Positions 1 through 5,407 of a stretch of 7,602 bases of DNA are shown here, one piece after another (position 1 is the first letter of the stretch; the number at the start of each line of letters is the position of its first letter). The stretch comes from Actinomycetes bacterium (GTDB lineage: Bacteria > Actinomycetota > Acidimicrobiia > Acidimicrobiales > Palsa-688). Below the pieces are notes generated by a model that had not been told where the DNA came from, ran no database searches, and was given only the letters and a program-made list of their open reading frames with translations. The stretch covers positions 1-7,602 of the forward strand of contig JAKAQB010000119.1 in the NCBI GenBank assembly GCA_021811865.1, read 5' to 3'. Both the position numbers and the translations under genes were made by a program.

Positions 1-230
1 GCCATGCAGAACGCCGGGAGCAGGGCGTGCGTTACCCCGCAGGACCCACAGCGCACCCGTGGGACGAAGATCGAGTGGTCCGAGTCGTCGTCTCGCACGA
101 TCCGCCGGTAGCCGGACCACCGGGTCGTCGCCCCGCCGCATCTCGGACAGTCAGGGCGCGGCACCTCGACTGCTCGGCCGACGGCTGCGTACTGCTCGAC
201 GGTGATGGGACAGGGCCATACGATGGCCAA
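1..230 (-). CDS. DUF6431-type zinc-ribbon protein, N-terminal part (runs off left edge)
   Basis: Reading leftwards from a TTG at 230 gives 76 uninterrupted residues to the window edge. The segment opens MAIVWPCPITVEQY and carries two CxxC pairs, CPRC at residues 28-31 and CGSC at 61-64, with WSGYRR between them and THALLPAF after them. This two-knuckle layout with the W-S-G-Y and H-A-L-L-P-A-F signatures matches what I recall of the actinobacterial DUF6431 family, where an N-terminal zinc ribbon is followed by a helix-turn-helix region. The second half lies outside the window. The family has no settled biochemical role; I infer a DNA-binding or mobile-element accessory function. The TTG start is chosen because family members begin just before the WPCP motif. 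Upstream GGCGG is a weak ribosome site, and an in-frame GTG at 263 is the alternative. Family call from memory, not from a search. Confidence 0.72.
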   Translation of the reverse strand, partial: MAIVWPCPITVEQYAAVGRAVEVPRPDCPRCGGATTRWSGYRRIVRDDDSDHSIFVPRVRCGSCGVTHALLPAFCM

Positions 231-247
231 CGGCGTAAGCCGCCTTT

Positions 248-291
248 GGACCCCTCCCTTCACCAGCGATCAAACTTGTGGGGAGGGGTCC
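248..291. repeat. 11-bp perfect inverted repeat upstream of the DUF6431 gene
   Basis: GGACCCCTCCC at 248-258 is the exact reverse complement of GGGAGGGGTCC at 281-291, with a 22-nt loop. It lies 18 bp upstream of the predicted DUF6431 start. It could be a leader hairpin, a protein-binding site or the end of a mobile element; the sequence does not decide. Apart from this repeat and the hairpin at 421-445, positions 231-468 show no convincing gene. Confidence 0.6.
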
Positions 292-420
292 TCTCGCGTG
301 GACAGGACCGCTCATCCTCGCCGCGAGAGGAGTCGGCCGGCCAAGTCAGGTCGCCAAAGAGCGCGGCCGATCGTCGCGCCAAGATGGTCAGAGAGTCAGG
401 CCGTCAACACTGGGGCGGCG

Positions 421-445
421 GGCACCATGGGAACCGCATGGCGCC
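421..445 (-). terminator. Possible terminator hairpin after the MFS gene
   Basis: GGCACCATG (421-429) pairs with CATGGCGCC (437-445) through nine positions with one G-T wobble and a 7-nt loop, 24 nt beyond the MFS stop codon. No U-tract follows on the minus strand, so it is at best a tail-less GC hairpin of the kind often proposed in actinobacteria. Confidence 0.25.
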
Positions 446-468
446 GATTGGTTGTTCGGAGCGTCGGG

Positions 469-1722
469 TCAAGCCGCGGTGGGAGTGTTCAGCGAGGAGG
501 GTCGGAGGTTACGGACGCTGGGGATGGCGAGCACGGCTGCGCATGAGGTGGCGGCCCAGCCTGCAGCGAGGAACAGAGTCGTGTGTATTCCGAGGTTGGC
601 GGCGAGCGGTCCGGCCAGGATGTAGCCCAGCGGGACGAAGGCGACGGAGCCGAACCAGTCGTAGGCGCTGACGCGAGAGAGGACTTCTCCGGGGACGTTT
701 TGTTGGAGTGCAGTTTCCCAGAGGGCTCCGAAGATGGCCAACCCGGCTCCGGCGAGCCCGGCGCCGATTGCGATGATGGCGGTCGTGGTCGGGATGGCGA
801 TGAGGGCGAGGGGGGCGGCGAACAGCGCAGCGCCCAAGGTGGCGAGAACGAGCGGTCGGCGGGGGTGGATGCGGGTAGCGGCTAGTCCGCCGAGGATGCT
901 GCCAGCTCCGAAGACGGCCAGGATAGCTCCCCAAGCGCCGGCACCACCGAGCTGGTCGTGTGCGATGACCGCTCCCAGGACCATGAAGGGAGCGAAGCTG
1001 AGAGCGTTGAAGGTGGCGAACTGGGCGACGATGCTCCACAGCCAAGATCTGGAGCGGAAGGCGCTCCAACCCTCGGCGAGTTGCGATAGCGCCGATGCTG
1101 GCCCGCTGCGTGGCCGTGGAGGGATGTCCAGGCGGTACAGGCAGGCGGCGCTCACGGCAAAGCTGGCCGAGTCGATGGCGATGGCCCAGCCCGGCCCGGC
1201 GACGGCGACCAGGACGCCGGCTAGGCTCGGACCCAGGATCTGGCCGCCGGAAACCGCCGTTCCCCGAAGGGCGTTGGCTTGCTGGAGACGTTGGGCGGAC
1301 ACCAGTTGGGGCATCAGTCCGGTCATGGCCGGGTTGAAGAACGCTTGGCCCACCCCTAACGCCCCGGCGAGAACCACCAGCACCCACAGCGGGGGCGTGG
1401 CCGTCAGCAGCAGAGCAGCCAGCAGGGCTTCGGTGGCGCAGCGGAACACGTCGGAGCCGAGCATCGAAACTCGGCGCGAGAAGCGGTCGGCGATGACGCC
1501 GCCGAGGAGCAACAGCACCACCAGGGGGACGGTGTCAGCCGCCAGCACGTATCCGACGTCGGTGGCCGGTCGCCCCTGGTCCAGCACGGCGAAGCTGAGC
1601 GCTATAGGCACCATGGCCGAGCCGATCAGCGACGTGGTGTAGCCGGCGAAGAACAAGCGGAAGTTCCGCTCGCTCAGCGCCCCCAGGCGTCCGGCCAGCA
1701 GCCCGCTGTCCTGGCTTTTCAC
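469..1722 (-). CDS. MFS transporter, EntS/MFS_3-like drug exporter type
   Basis: Encodes 417 residues, a normal length for a 12-helix major facilitator, located in the cytoplasmic membrane. It opens LGALSERNFRLFFAGYTTSLIG (residues about 13-34), the usual first-helix signature of the EntS/MFS_3 group. The loop after helix 2 holds a motif-A-like GGVIADRFSRRV (74-85), and a second-half pseudo-repeat follows a cytoplasmic loop around 195-215. Alternating hydrophobic stretches continue to about residue 400. By family, it should be a proton-coupled exporter of small hydrophobic compounds; the substrate cannot be read. The GTG start at 1722 overlaps the upstream regulator's stop in a GTGA, with GGAG five nt ahead, indicating translational coupling. 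The partner regulator makes inducible efflux the likeliest role. Confidence 0.9.
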   Translation of the reverse strand: MKSQDSGLLAGRLGALSERNFRLFFAGYTTSLIGSAMVPIALSFAVLDQGRPATDVGYVLAADTVPLVVLLLLGGVIADRFSRRVSMLGSDVFRCATEALLAALLLTATPPLWVLVVLAGALGVGQAFFNPAMTGLMPQLVSAQRLQQANALRGTAVSGGQILGPSLAGVLVAVAGPGWAIAIDSASFAVSAACLYRLDIPPRPRSGPASALSQLAEGWSAFRSRSWLWSIVAQFATFNALSFAPFMVLGAVIAHDQLGGAGAWGAILAVFGAGSILGGLAATRIHPRRPLVLATLGAALFAAPLALIAIPTTTAIIAIGAGLAGAGLAIFGALWETALQQNVPGEVLSRVSAYDWFGSVAFVPLGYILAGPLAANLGIHTTLFLAAGWAATSCAAVLAIPSVRNLRPSSLNTPTAA

Positions 1723-2294
1723 GACCGCTCCGGGTTGTCCGCCTCGTCGGGCTCGTCGTCCATGGCGAAAAGGAAGGCGCTGACGCTGACCCGGACCGTG
1801 CCCGCGCTACGCGGCGGCCGTGCCCGCTCGTGCAGATTGTTGCTGGCCGCCTTGAAGGCGTCGAGCGCTGTCTGCCACTCGGTTGGATCGACCCACAGCT
1901 CGGCGTCGACACCGAGGCGGGTGGCACCCTTGGCGGCATGCCGGACCCGCCGCTGAAGCTCGACACAGATGGCCTGGCCCAACAACGCGTGGTCCTCTTG
2001 ATTGGTGGTGGCGTCGCTGGTCGAGGCTTGGACGCCGGGACGGTACCGAAAGCGCCGCTCGCGCCCGCCACGTCGGGCTCGGACCTCGTCCAACTCGATC
2101 ACCCCAGCGGCATGAAGCTGGCGCAGGTGGTAGCTGGCCAGCGGCTGGCTGATGCCCAGTTCTCGGCTCAGCTCCATAGCCGAGAACGATGACCCCGTGA
2201 GCAACGACAGCATCCGGAGCCGTAGCGGATGTGCGAGCACACGCAGCCCGGACAGGCCTTTTCCGGCTCCATCGGGCGAAGCCTCGGCGCTCAT
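1719..2294 (-). CDS. ArsR-like winged-helix transcriptional regulator
   Basis: A 191-residue cytoplasmic DNA-binding protein. Residues 17-85 form an ArsR/HTH_20-type winged helix: LRVLAHPLRLRMLSLL as the first helices, MELSRELGISQPLASYHLRQL as the helix-turn-helix (40-60), and an RGGRERRFRYRP wing (75-86). The C-terminal part (about 100-180) is predicted as a helical sensor/dimerisation region ending in an acidic tail. The metal-binding ELCVCDL signature of classical ArsR/SmtB sensors is absent, so an organic ligand is more likely than a metal. It is first in an operon with the MFS exporter (4-nt overlap) and probably represses itself and the transporter. ATG 2294 is supported by the promoter placed exactly seven nt upstream. 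Confidence 0.88.
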   Translation of the reverse strand: MSAEASPDGAGKGLSGLRVLAHPLRLRMLSLLTGSSFSAMELSRELGISQPLASYHLRQLHAAGVIELDEVRARRGGRERRFRYRPGVQASTSDATTNQEDHALLGQAICVELQRRVRHAAKGATRLGVDAELWVDPTEWQTALDAFKAASNNLHERARPPRSAGTVRVSVSAFLFAMDDEPDEADNPERS

Positions 2295-2329
2295 GACGTC
2301 AACCTACGATGAGCGGAGCCGACTGTCAA
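2295..2329 (-). promoter_or_regulatory. Promoter of the ArsR-MFS operon, probably leaderless
   Basis: On the minus strand a consensus TTGACA (2329-2324) is followed by a 17-bp spacer and TAGGTT (2306-2301). Only six nt separate the -10 from the A of the ATG at 2294, so transcription should begin at or next to the start codon. No Shine-Dalgarno sequence is present, which agrees with a leaderless mRNA. The 8-bp palindrome TGACGTCA (2294-2301) sits at the start point. Confidence 0.72.
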
Positions 2330-2340
2330 ACAGATATTTG
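2327..2340. promoter_or_regulatory. Candidate operator overlapping the ArsR promoter -35
   Basis: CAAACAGATATTTG is an imperfect palindrome (6+2+6 with one mismatch pair) that overlaps the TTGACA box, a position where a bound repressor would block RNA polymerase. It is short, so chance is possible. Confidence 0.3.
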
Positions 2341-2528
2341 GGAGTCGGGAGATGCCACCCGCACCTCGCATACCAACCCTCTCGAAGTGACCGCGGCAGC
2401 CACTCCAGCTACGAGCGGGAGGCGAGCAGATCGTCCTACGGCATTGCCGCACCTGCGGTCCTCAAGCCGCCACCGAATCGGCGATGTGGCGCCTGCATCG
2501 GCTCGGGGCTCAGCGCTGGAGCCGTGTG

Positions 2529-3260
2529 TCAGGCGTCGATGTCGCCAAGCGCGGCAGCGGCAGCGGCAACCTTCGCCGCCACCTCCGCCAGGGACGAGTC
2601 CGCCGTGCTGAGGCCGGACCGGGAGGCGAGCAGGGGACTGACCTCCCGAAGGGCCTCGAAAGTCGTCCCGTGGGCAACCGGGATCACCCGGTCCGTGGCG
2701 AGCAGGGCGGAGAGTTCCTTCTCCGCGATGCCCTCCTGCTCAATGCTCTTGAGCAGTGCTGGGGTGACCAGGACTATCCCTATGCGCGAGTTCCGGAGTC
2801 CCTTGTCGATCTCGCGGATCAGCAGGGTGCCCAGGGGGACATCTTTGTCGCTGAACCAGACCGACGCACCGCTGGACTCCAGGCTGTTGCACAGCTCGGC
2901 CGCGCTGCTCTCGCGGTCGTCCCAGGCGTGACAGAGGAACAGGTCCCTGCGCTCCGGGTGGGATTCCGCCTGCTCGGCCGCTTTGCGGGCGACCGGCTCG
3001 ATGGACCGCCACTCGGTCGGTGAGTAGGTGACCGAGCCGCCAGCCCGGGTGCGTCCTGACCTCCTACCCCCGGACGAGCTGCCACCCCTGGAGCCGCCAC
3101 CGCCGTACGACGACCCGCTGCTCCGGTACGACGAGACCGGTGGCGAGTACGAGGAGTATGACGAGCGGGAGTACCCGGAGTAGCGATAGCGGCACGCCGG
3201 GCAGGCTTCAGCCGCAGCCGCCGAGCGGTGGCCTCGGACAGGTGCGGTGCATCGCGACAT
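2529..3260 (-). CDS. TIR-domain protein with zinc-knuckle remnant and Ser/Tyr/Gly-rich linker
   Basis: From ATG 3260 the protein is 243 residues. Residues 20-23 hold a CPAC knuckle, residues about 26-76 are a low-complexity Tyr/Ser/Gly/Arg linker, and residues 105 to about 225 form a TIR domain: RRDLFLCHAWDDR (box 1), ASVWFSDKDVPLG (box 2), IGIVLVTPALL, then EGIAEKELSALLA, where Glu182 aligns with the catalytic glutamate of NAD-hydrolysing TIRs. The usual Trp four residues before that Glu is Ile here. Bacterial TIR proteins often act in antiphage or stress signalling by cleaving NAD; that role is inferred. ATG 3260 has GGGAGG only one nt upstream, whereas the same GGGAGG is nine nt from an out-of-frame ATG at 3252. 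A TTG at 3287 is also in frame. A weak hairpin (2507-2523) lies just past the stop. Confidence 0.82.
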   Translation of the reverse strand: MSRCTAPVRGHRSAAAAEACPACRYRYSGYSRSSYSSYSPPVSSYRSSGSSYGGGGSRGGSSSGGRRSGRTRAGGSVTYSPTEWRSIEPVARKAAEQAESHPERRDLFLCHAWDDRESSAAELCNSLESSGASVWFSDKDVPLGTLLIREIDKGLRNSRIGIVLVTPALLKSIEQEGIAEKELSALLATDRVIPVAHGTTFEALREVSPLLASRSGLSTADSSLAEVAAKVAAAAAALGDIDA

Positions 3261-3275
3261 GCCTCCCAGGCTACA

Positions 3276-3613
3276 AGGGGCCGCCAAGTGGAACGGGGTC
3301 TTCGCAACACCGATGACCGGTATGCCGAGTGCCTTCGCTGCTCGCGCCCCGAGGCCCGGCTGGCCCCTCGGGGCCGAGGGTGGCGTAGCCGTCCAGGATT
3401 AGGAGATCAAGGGCGTCGCTCAGAGCCCCACGGCCTCGATGCACGGGAGCTCTCGCTTGAGCAGTGAGCCAGGCTCGTACGGCGCCACTCGCTCAATGGG
3501 AGCGATGTACTCGGCCACCACCGTCGCAAGGTGACGTCACAGCAGACGACGAGGGCCGCCATCGCTCTTCCGACGTCGTCGTAGTGGACGTCCACGGCGC
3601 CGACCTTGGTCAC
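3276..3613 (-). pseudogene. Endonuclease V (Nfi-like) pseudogene, three frameshifts and C-terminal truncation
   Basis: Endonuclease V cuts DNA next to deaminated adenine (inosine). From GTG 3613 the minus strand reads VTKVGAVDVHYDDVGRAM, then after one lost base near 3527 ATVVAEYIAPIERVAPYEPG and SLLKRELPCIEAVG, then after one lost G in the run 3426-3429 ALSDALDLLILDGYATLGPE, then after one extra G in the run 3364-3367 QPGLGARAAKALGIPVIG and GVAKTPF. Joined, these are colinear with the first half or more of endonuclease V. They retain the positions of the catalytic Asp in VDVHY, the Glu in KRELP, the Asp in LDGYA and the Lys in GVAK. The rest of the protein is missing; the TIR gene starts instead. 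No single frame exceeds about 40 residues of homology, so it is non-functional as read. Homopolymer sequencing errors are the main alternative for the indels but cannot explain the truncation. Confidence 0.8.
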
Positions 3614-3949
3614 AGTCAACGGTACGAGTTGTTCCCGACATCCACGCCGCCCGTAGTACCAAGCGAGGGACTGGCCAGGTAGCGCAAACACGCACTCGCG
3701 CTCGGGCGTTGGGCAGGTCAGCGATTCGGCGGATGCTTTGGCGACAGCGTCTTCAAGGTGCCCAGGCTCATGGAGCAAGCCAGCAACCGCTTCGCTCGAG
3801 TGGACCTGCCCCACGGAGAAGACTTCGATCAGCTGTTGCCGGTACCGAACCCGCCGCAGGTCCAGTCACCCCTCTCCTGACGACATCGCTTTCGAAGTGC
3901 CTGCTCCGGTCGGCGAGCGAGGCCGACCCACGCGTCCGCCGAACGGGGA
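3614..3949. other. Intergenic stretch without a confident gene
   Basis: Between the endonuclease V start and the toxin operator nothing is firmly coding. A plus-strand frame open from 3683 to the TGA at 3880 (66 codons, G/C-rich third positions) includes SVFKVPRLMEQASNRF and DLPHGEDFDQLLPV but has no start before an ATG at 3770. It may be the 3' remnant of a lost gene. A minus-strand frame from 3814 runs into the endonuclease V start but resembles nothing I recognise. Confidence 0.45.
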
Positions 3950-3967
3950 CATACAAAGTCTTGTATG
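3950..3967. promoter_or_regulatory. Palindromic operator/promoter of the toxin-antitoxin pair
   Basis: CATACAA (3950-3956) and TTGTATG (3961-3967) are perfect 7-bp arms around AGTC. The site touches the ATG at 3965. TATGCT (3964-3969) fits a TANNNT -10 that would place the transcript start close to the GTG at 3977. Toxin-antitoxin operons are typically repressed by the antitoxin or complex binding such a site. Confidence 0.55.
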
Positions 3968-4327
3968 CTGGTGCCGGTGAAGGACATCGTGTTCGTCGGG
4001 GGCTCAGGAGAGGACCTTCGGAACTTCCCCCCGGTGGCACGCCAGCGCACGGGCTATCAGCTCTACCTGGTCCAGGCGGGGGCAGAGCCGACCGATTGGA
4101 AGCCGATGTCGTCTGTCGGGCGAGGCTGCCGCGAGATCCGGGTCCGAACCGAGGGCGACGCCTACCGCGTCCTCTACGTCGCGAGCCTCGGCGACGCCGT
4201 CTACGTCCTGCACTGCTTCGAGAAGAAGGCCCGCCAGACCCCGAAGGCGGACATCGACGTCGCAAGGCAGCGCTACCGCCAGGCCGTCGAGAGCATTCGA
4301 GCAAACGAGCAAAGGGAGCGACCATGA
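3965..4327 (+). CDS. HigB/RelE-type toxin (phage Gp49-like, DUF891)
   Basis: Encodes 120 residues from ATG 3965, or 116 from GTG 3977. The fold signature is that of the Gp49-like HigB branch of the RelE superfamily: FVGGSGEDLRNFP (10-22), TGYQLYLVQAG (29-39), DWKPM (44-48), GRGCREIRVR (52-61), YRVLYVA (67-73), and VYVLHCFEKKARQTPKADI (79-97) with a helix DVARQRY after it. Known relatives are ribosome-dependent mRNA-cleaving toxins; basic residues such as Arg56, Arg59, Lys87 and Lys88 are candidate RNA contacts. Homologues usually begin near VKDIVF, favouring GTG 3977, and neither start has a clear Shine-Dalgarno, so leaderless translation is plausible. The stop overlaps the antitoxin's ATG (ATGA), giving toxin-first order typical of HigBA systems. 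Confidence 0.88.
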   Translation: MLVPVKDIVFVGGSGEDLRNFPPVARQRTGYQLYLVQAGAEPTDWKPMSSVGRGCREIRVRTEGDAYRVLYVASLGDAVYVLHCFEKKARQTPKADIDVARQRYRQAVESIRANEQRERP

Positions 4328-4605
4328 CCACCGAACGCCATGCCAGCGTGTGGGACGCCATCGGGGAATCCCCGGAGGCGGCAGAGAACCTGAAGATCCG
4401 GGCTGCGCTCATGCAGGAGCTGAGCGCCTATATCGAACGGTCCGCCATGACCCAAGCCGAGGCGGCGCGTCGCTTCGGGGTGACCCAGCCGCGGATCTCC
4501 GATCTCACCCGGGGAAAGATCGACCTGTTCAGCATCGACACCCTCGTGAACATGCTCACGGCTGCGGGGTTGCACCTCGACCTGCGCGTCCGCGAAGCGA
4601 GCTGA
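4324..4605 (+). CDS. XRE-family antitoxin (HigA-like)
   Basis: A 93-residue helix-turn-helix protein starting at ATG 4324, which overlaps the toxin stop by 4 nt and has GGGAG six nt upstream. Residues about 41-66 form the XRE-type helix-turn-helix (MTQAEAARRFGVTQPRISDL), followed by LFSIDTLVNMLTAAGLHLDL, the C-terminal helix common to HTH_37 antitoxins. The N-terminal segment SVWDAIGESPEAAENLKIRA (8-27) is the usual linker/toxin-contact region of this group. It should neutralise the HigB-type toxin by direct binding and repress the operon at the palindrome at 3950-3967. The same frame stays open far upstream to 3709, but that longer reading covers the toxin in another frame and is not real. 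Confidence 0.9.
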   Translation: MTTERHASVWDAIGESPEAAENLKIRAALMQELSAYIERSAMTQAEAARRFGVTQPRISDLTRGKIDLFSIDTLVNMLTAAGLHLDLRVREAS

Positions 4606-4690
4606 CGGGCGACCCGGGATCTCGAAGAGGCGCGTTTCTCGGGACACCGGCCGGCGCAGCCGCAGATCTGAGTAATGCAGCGCCCAGGCG

Positions 4691-4996
4691 GCTGCATAGG
4701 GCAGACGCCGTGACCAGCGGTTTCGTCGGGTCCTGAACCCGATGGTCGTGCGCTGGTCCTGAACCCCCGCCACCAAGTATGGGCGCTTTTCGCAACTCTT
4801 TGCATATGCACAGGCCGCTGACCAGCATGTTTGGTCGGCGGCTTCTGCGTTTGTGGGGCGAGTTTGTGGGGTCCTACTCAACTTCCGCGTAGGGCAAGGA
4901 GGCGGCCCGCCAGGGCACGGACGGCCCGACACGCTGCGGTTTCGTGCGTCGAGGTGGACGGTGTCGGAGACCTGCACAGGGCGTGCCCTATGCAGC
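4691..4996. repeat. Distant 13-bp inverted repeat
   Basis: GCTGCATAGGGCA at 4691-4703 is the exact reverse complement of TGCCCTATGCAGC at 4984-4996. The flanks (4687-4709 and 4979-4999) continue the match if single-base gaps are allowed. The arms bracket about 280 bp of non-coding DNA, a layout like that of a small non-autonomous element, though no target-site duplication was recognised. Confidence 0.5.
4729..4766. repeat. Two direct copies of GGTCCTGAACCC
   Basis: Identical 12-mers at 4729-4740 and 4755-4766, offset by 26 bp. The first copy also lies in a small hairpin (CGGGT-CCTGA-ACCCG, 4727-4741 region). The role is unknown; a binding-site pair or duplication scar is possible. Confidence 0.5.
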
Positions 4997-5068
4997 GCCA
5001 TGCAGCTGCACTGATCAACGGCGCTCGGAGTTCTCGGCACGTCGAGGCCGATGATCGTGCAGGTGACG

Positions 5069-5350
5069 ATGGCCACGTCAACGAAGGAGGCCGACCGGGA
5101 TGCCGCTCTGCGCCGGATCGCCAAAGCGCTCTCGACGGTCGGCTACGCGCTCCCCGGCACGCTCACGGTCCGGGCCTACTCGTGTGGCAAGGCGAACTGC
5201 AGGTGCAAGAGCGACCCTGCGGCACGCCACGGGCCCTACGCCTACTGGACCCGCAAGGTCGGATCGACCACCAAGACCCCCGGGTTCTCGCCGATGACCA
5301 GCTCAAGGACTACCGACAGTGGTTCGACAACGCCCGCCGGCCCAACGAGC
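5069..5350 (+). pseudogene. DUF6788-type cysteine-motif protein, frameshifted
   Basis: From ATG 5069 the product begins MATSTKEADRDAALRRIAKA, then GYALPGTLTVRAYSCGKANC with the metal-binding-like CGKANCRC pattern, and RHGPYAYWTRKVGS. This is the layout I associate with DUF6788, a small family of unknown function in GC-rich bacteria. The frame changes at the C-run 5277-5281: the expected continuation RVLADDQLKDYRQWFDNARR is encoded in another frame (about 5281-5340). The family's usual K-T-V-T-R-V-L would be restored by four extra bases here. A further shift after PNE (near 5350) is likely, since the following residues are a meaningless Arg run continuing to a stop at 5484. The unshifted frame instead runs to 5596 across the end of the convergent MarR-type gene. 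Treated as inactive; a sequencing error in the C-run is the alternative. Confidence 0.72.
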
Positions 5351-5407
5351 GTCGTCGACGAGGACCAGCATTGGTGCCGACCTTTGGTCGTTCGTTCGGG
5401 TGGCTCG

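Larger units (their letters stand above)
4606..5068. other. Non-coding, repeat-bearing stretch between the TA pair and the DUF6788 remnant
   Basis: No frame here resembles a protein. The segment holds a short CGGG/CCCG hairpin just after the antitoxin stop (4608-4618), two copies of GGTCCTGAACCC 26 bp apart (4729-4740, 4755-4766), the palindrome TGCATATGCA (4801-4810), two copies of GTTTGTGGGG 13 bp apart (4849-4858, 4862-4871), and a distant inverted repeat (4691-4703 with 4984-4996). Such a mix suggests mobile-element or recombination scars, without proving any. Confidence 0.5.

Noticed and set aside
27..671. 214-codon plus-strand frame
   Set aside because: It is antisense to the DUF6431 N-terminus and the MFS C-terminus, and its composition is that of a GC shadow.
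734..1642. 302-codon plus-strand open frame
   Set aside because: It lies entirely antisense to the MFS gene; its product is Arg/Ala/Pro/Ser-rich with no family features, as expected from GC-rich antisense frames.
3709..4605. 298-codon plus-strand frame ending with the antitoxin
   Set aside because: Only the last 93 codons are the antitoxin. The upstream part overlaps the real toxin in another frame and is Arg/Pro/Gly noise.
4729..4766. Possible CRISPR or tRNA signal from the repeated GGTCCTGAACCC
   Set aside because: There are only two copies 26 bp apart, no regular spacers, and no cloverleaf can be drawn around them.
4273..5124. 283-codon minus-strand frame
   Set aside because: It is antisense to the antitoxin and the non-coding repeat region, with no recognisable domain or ribosome site.
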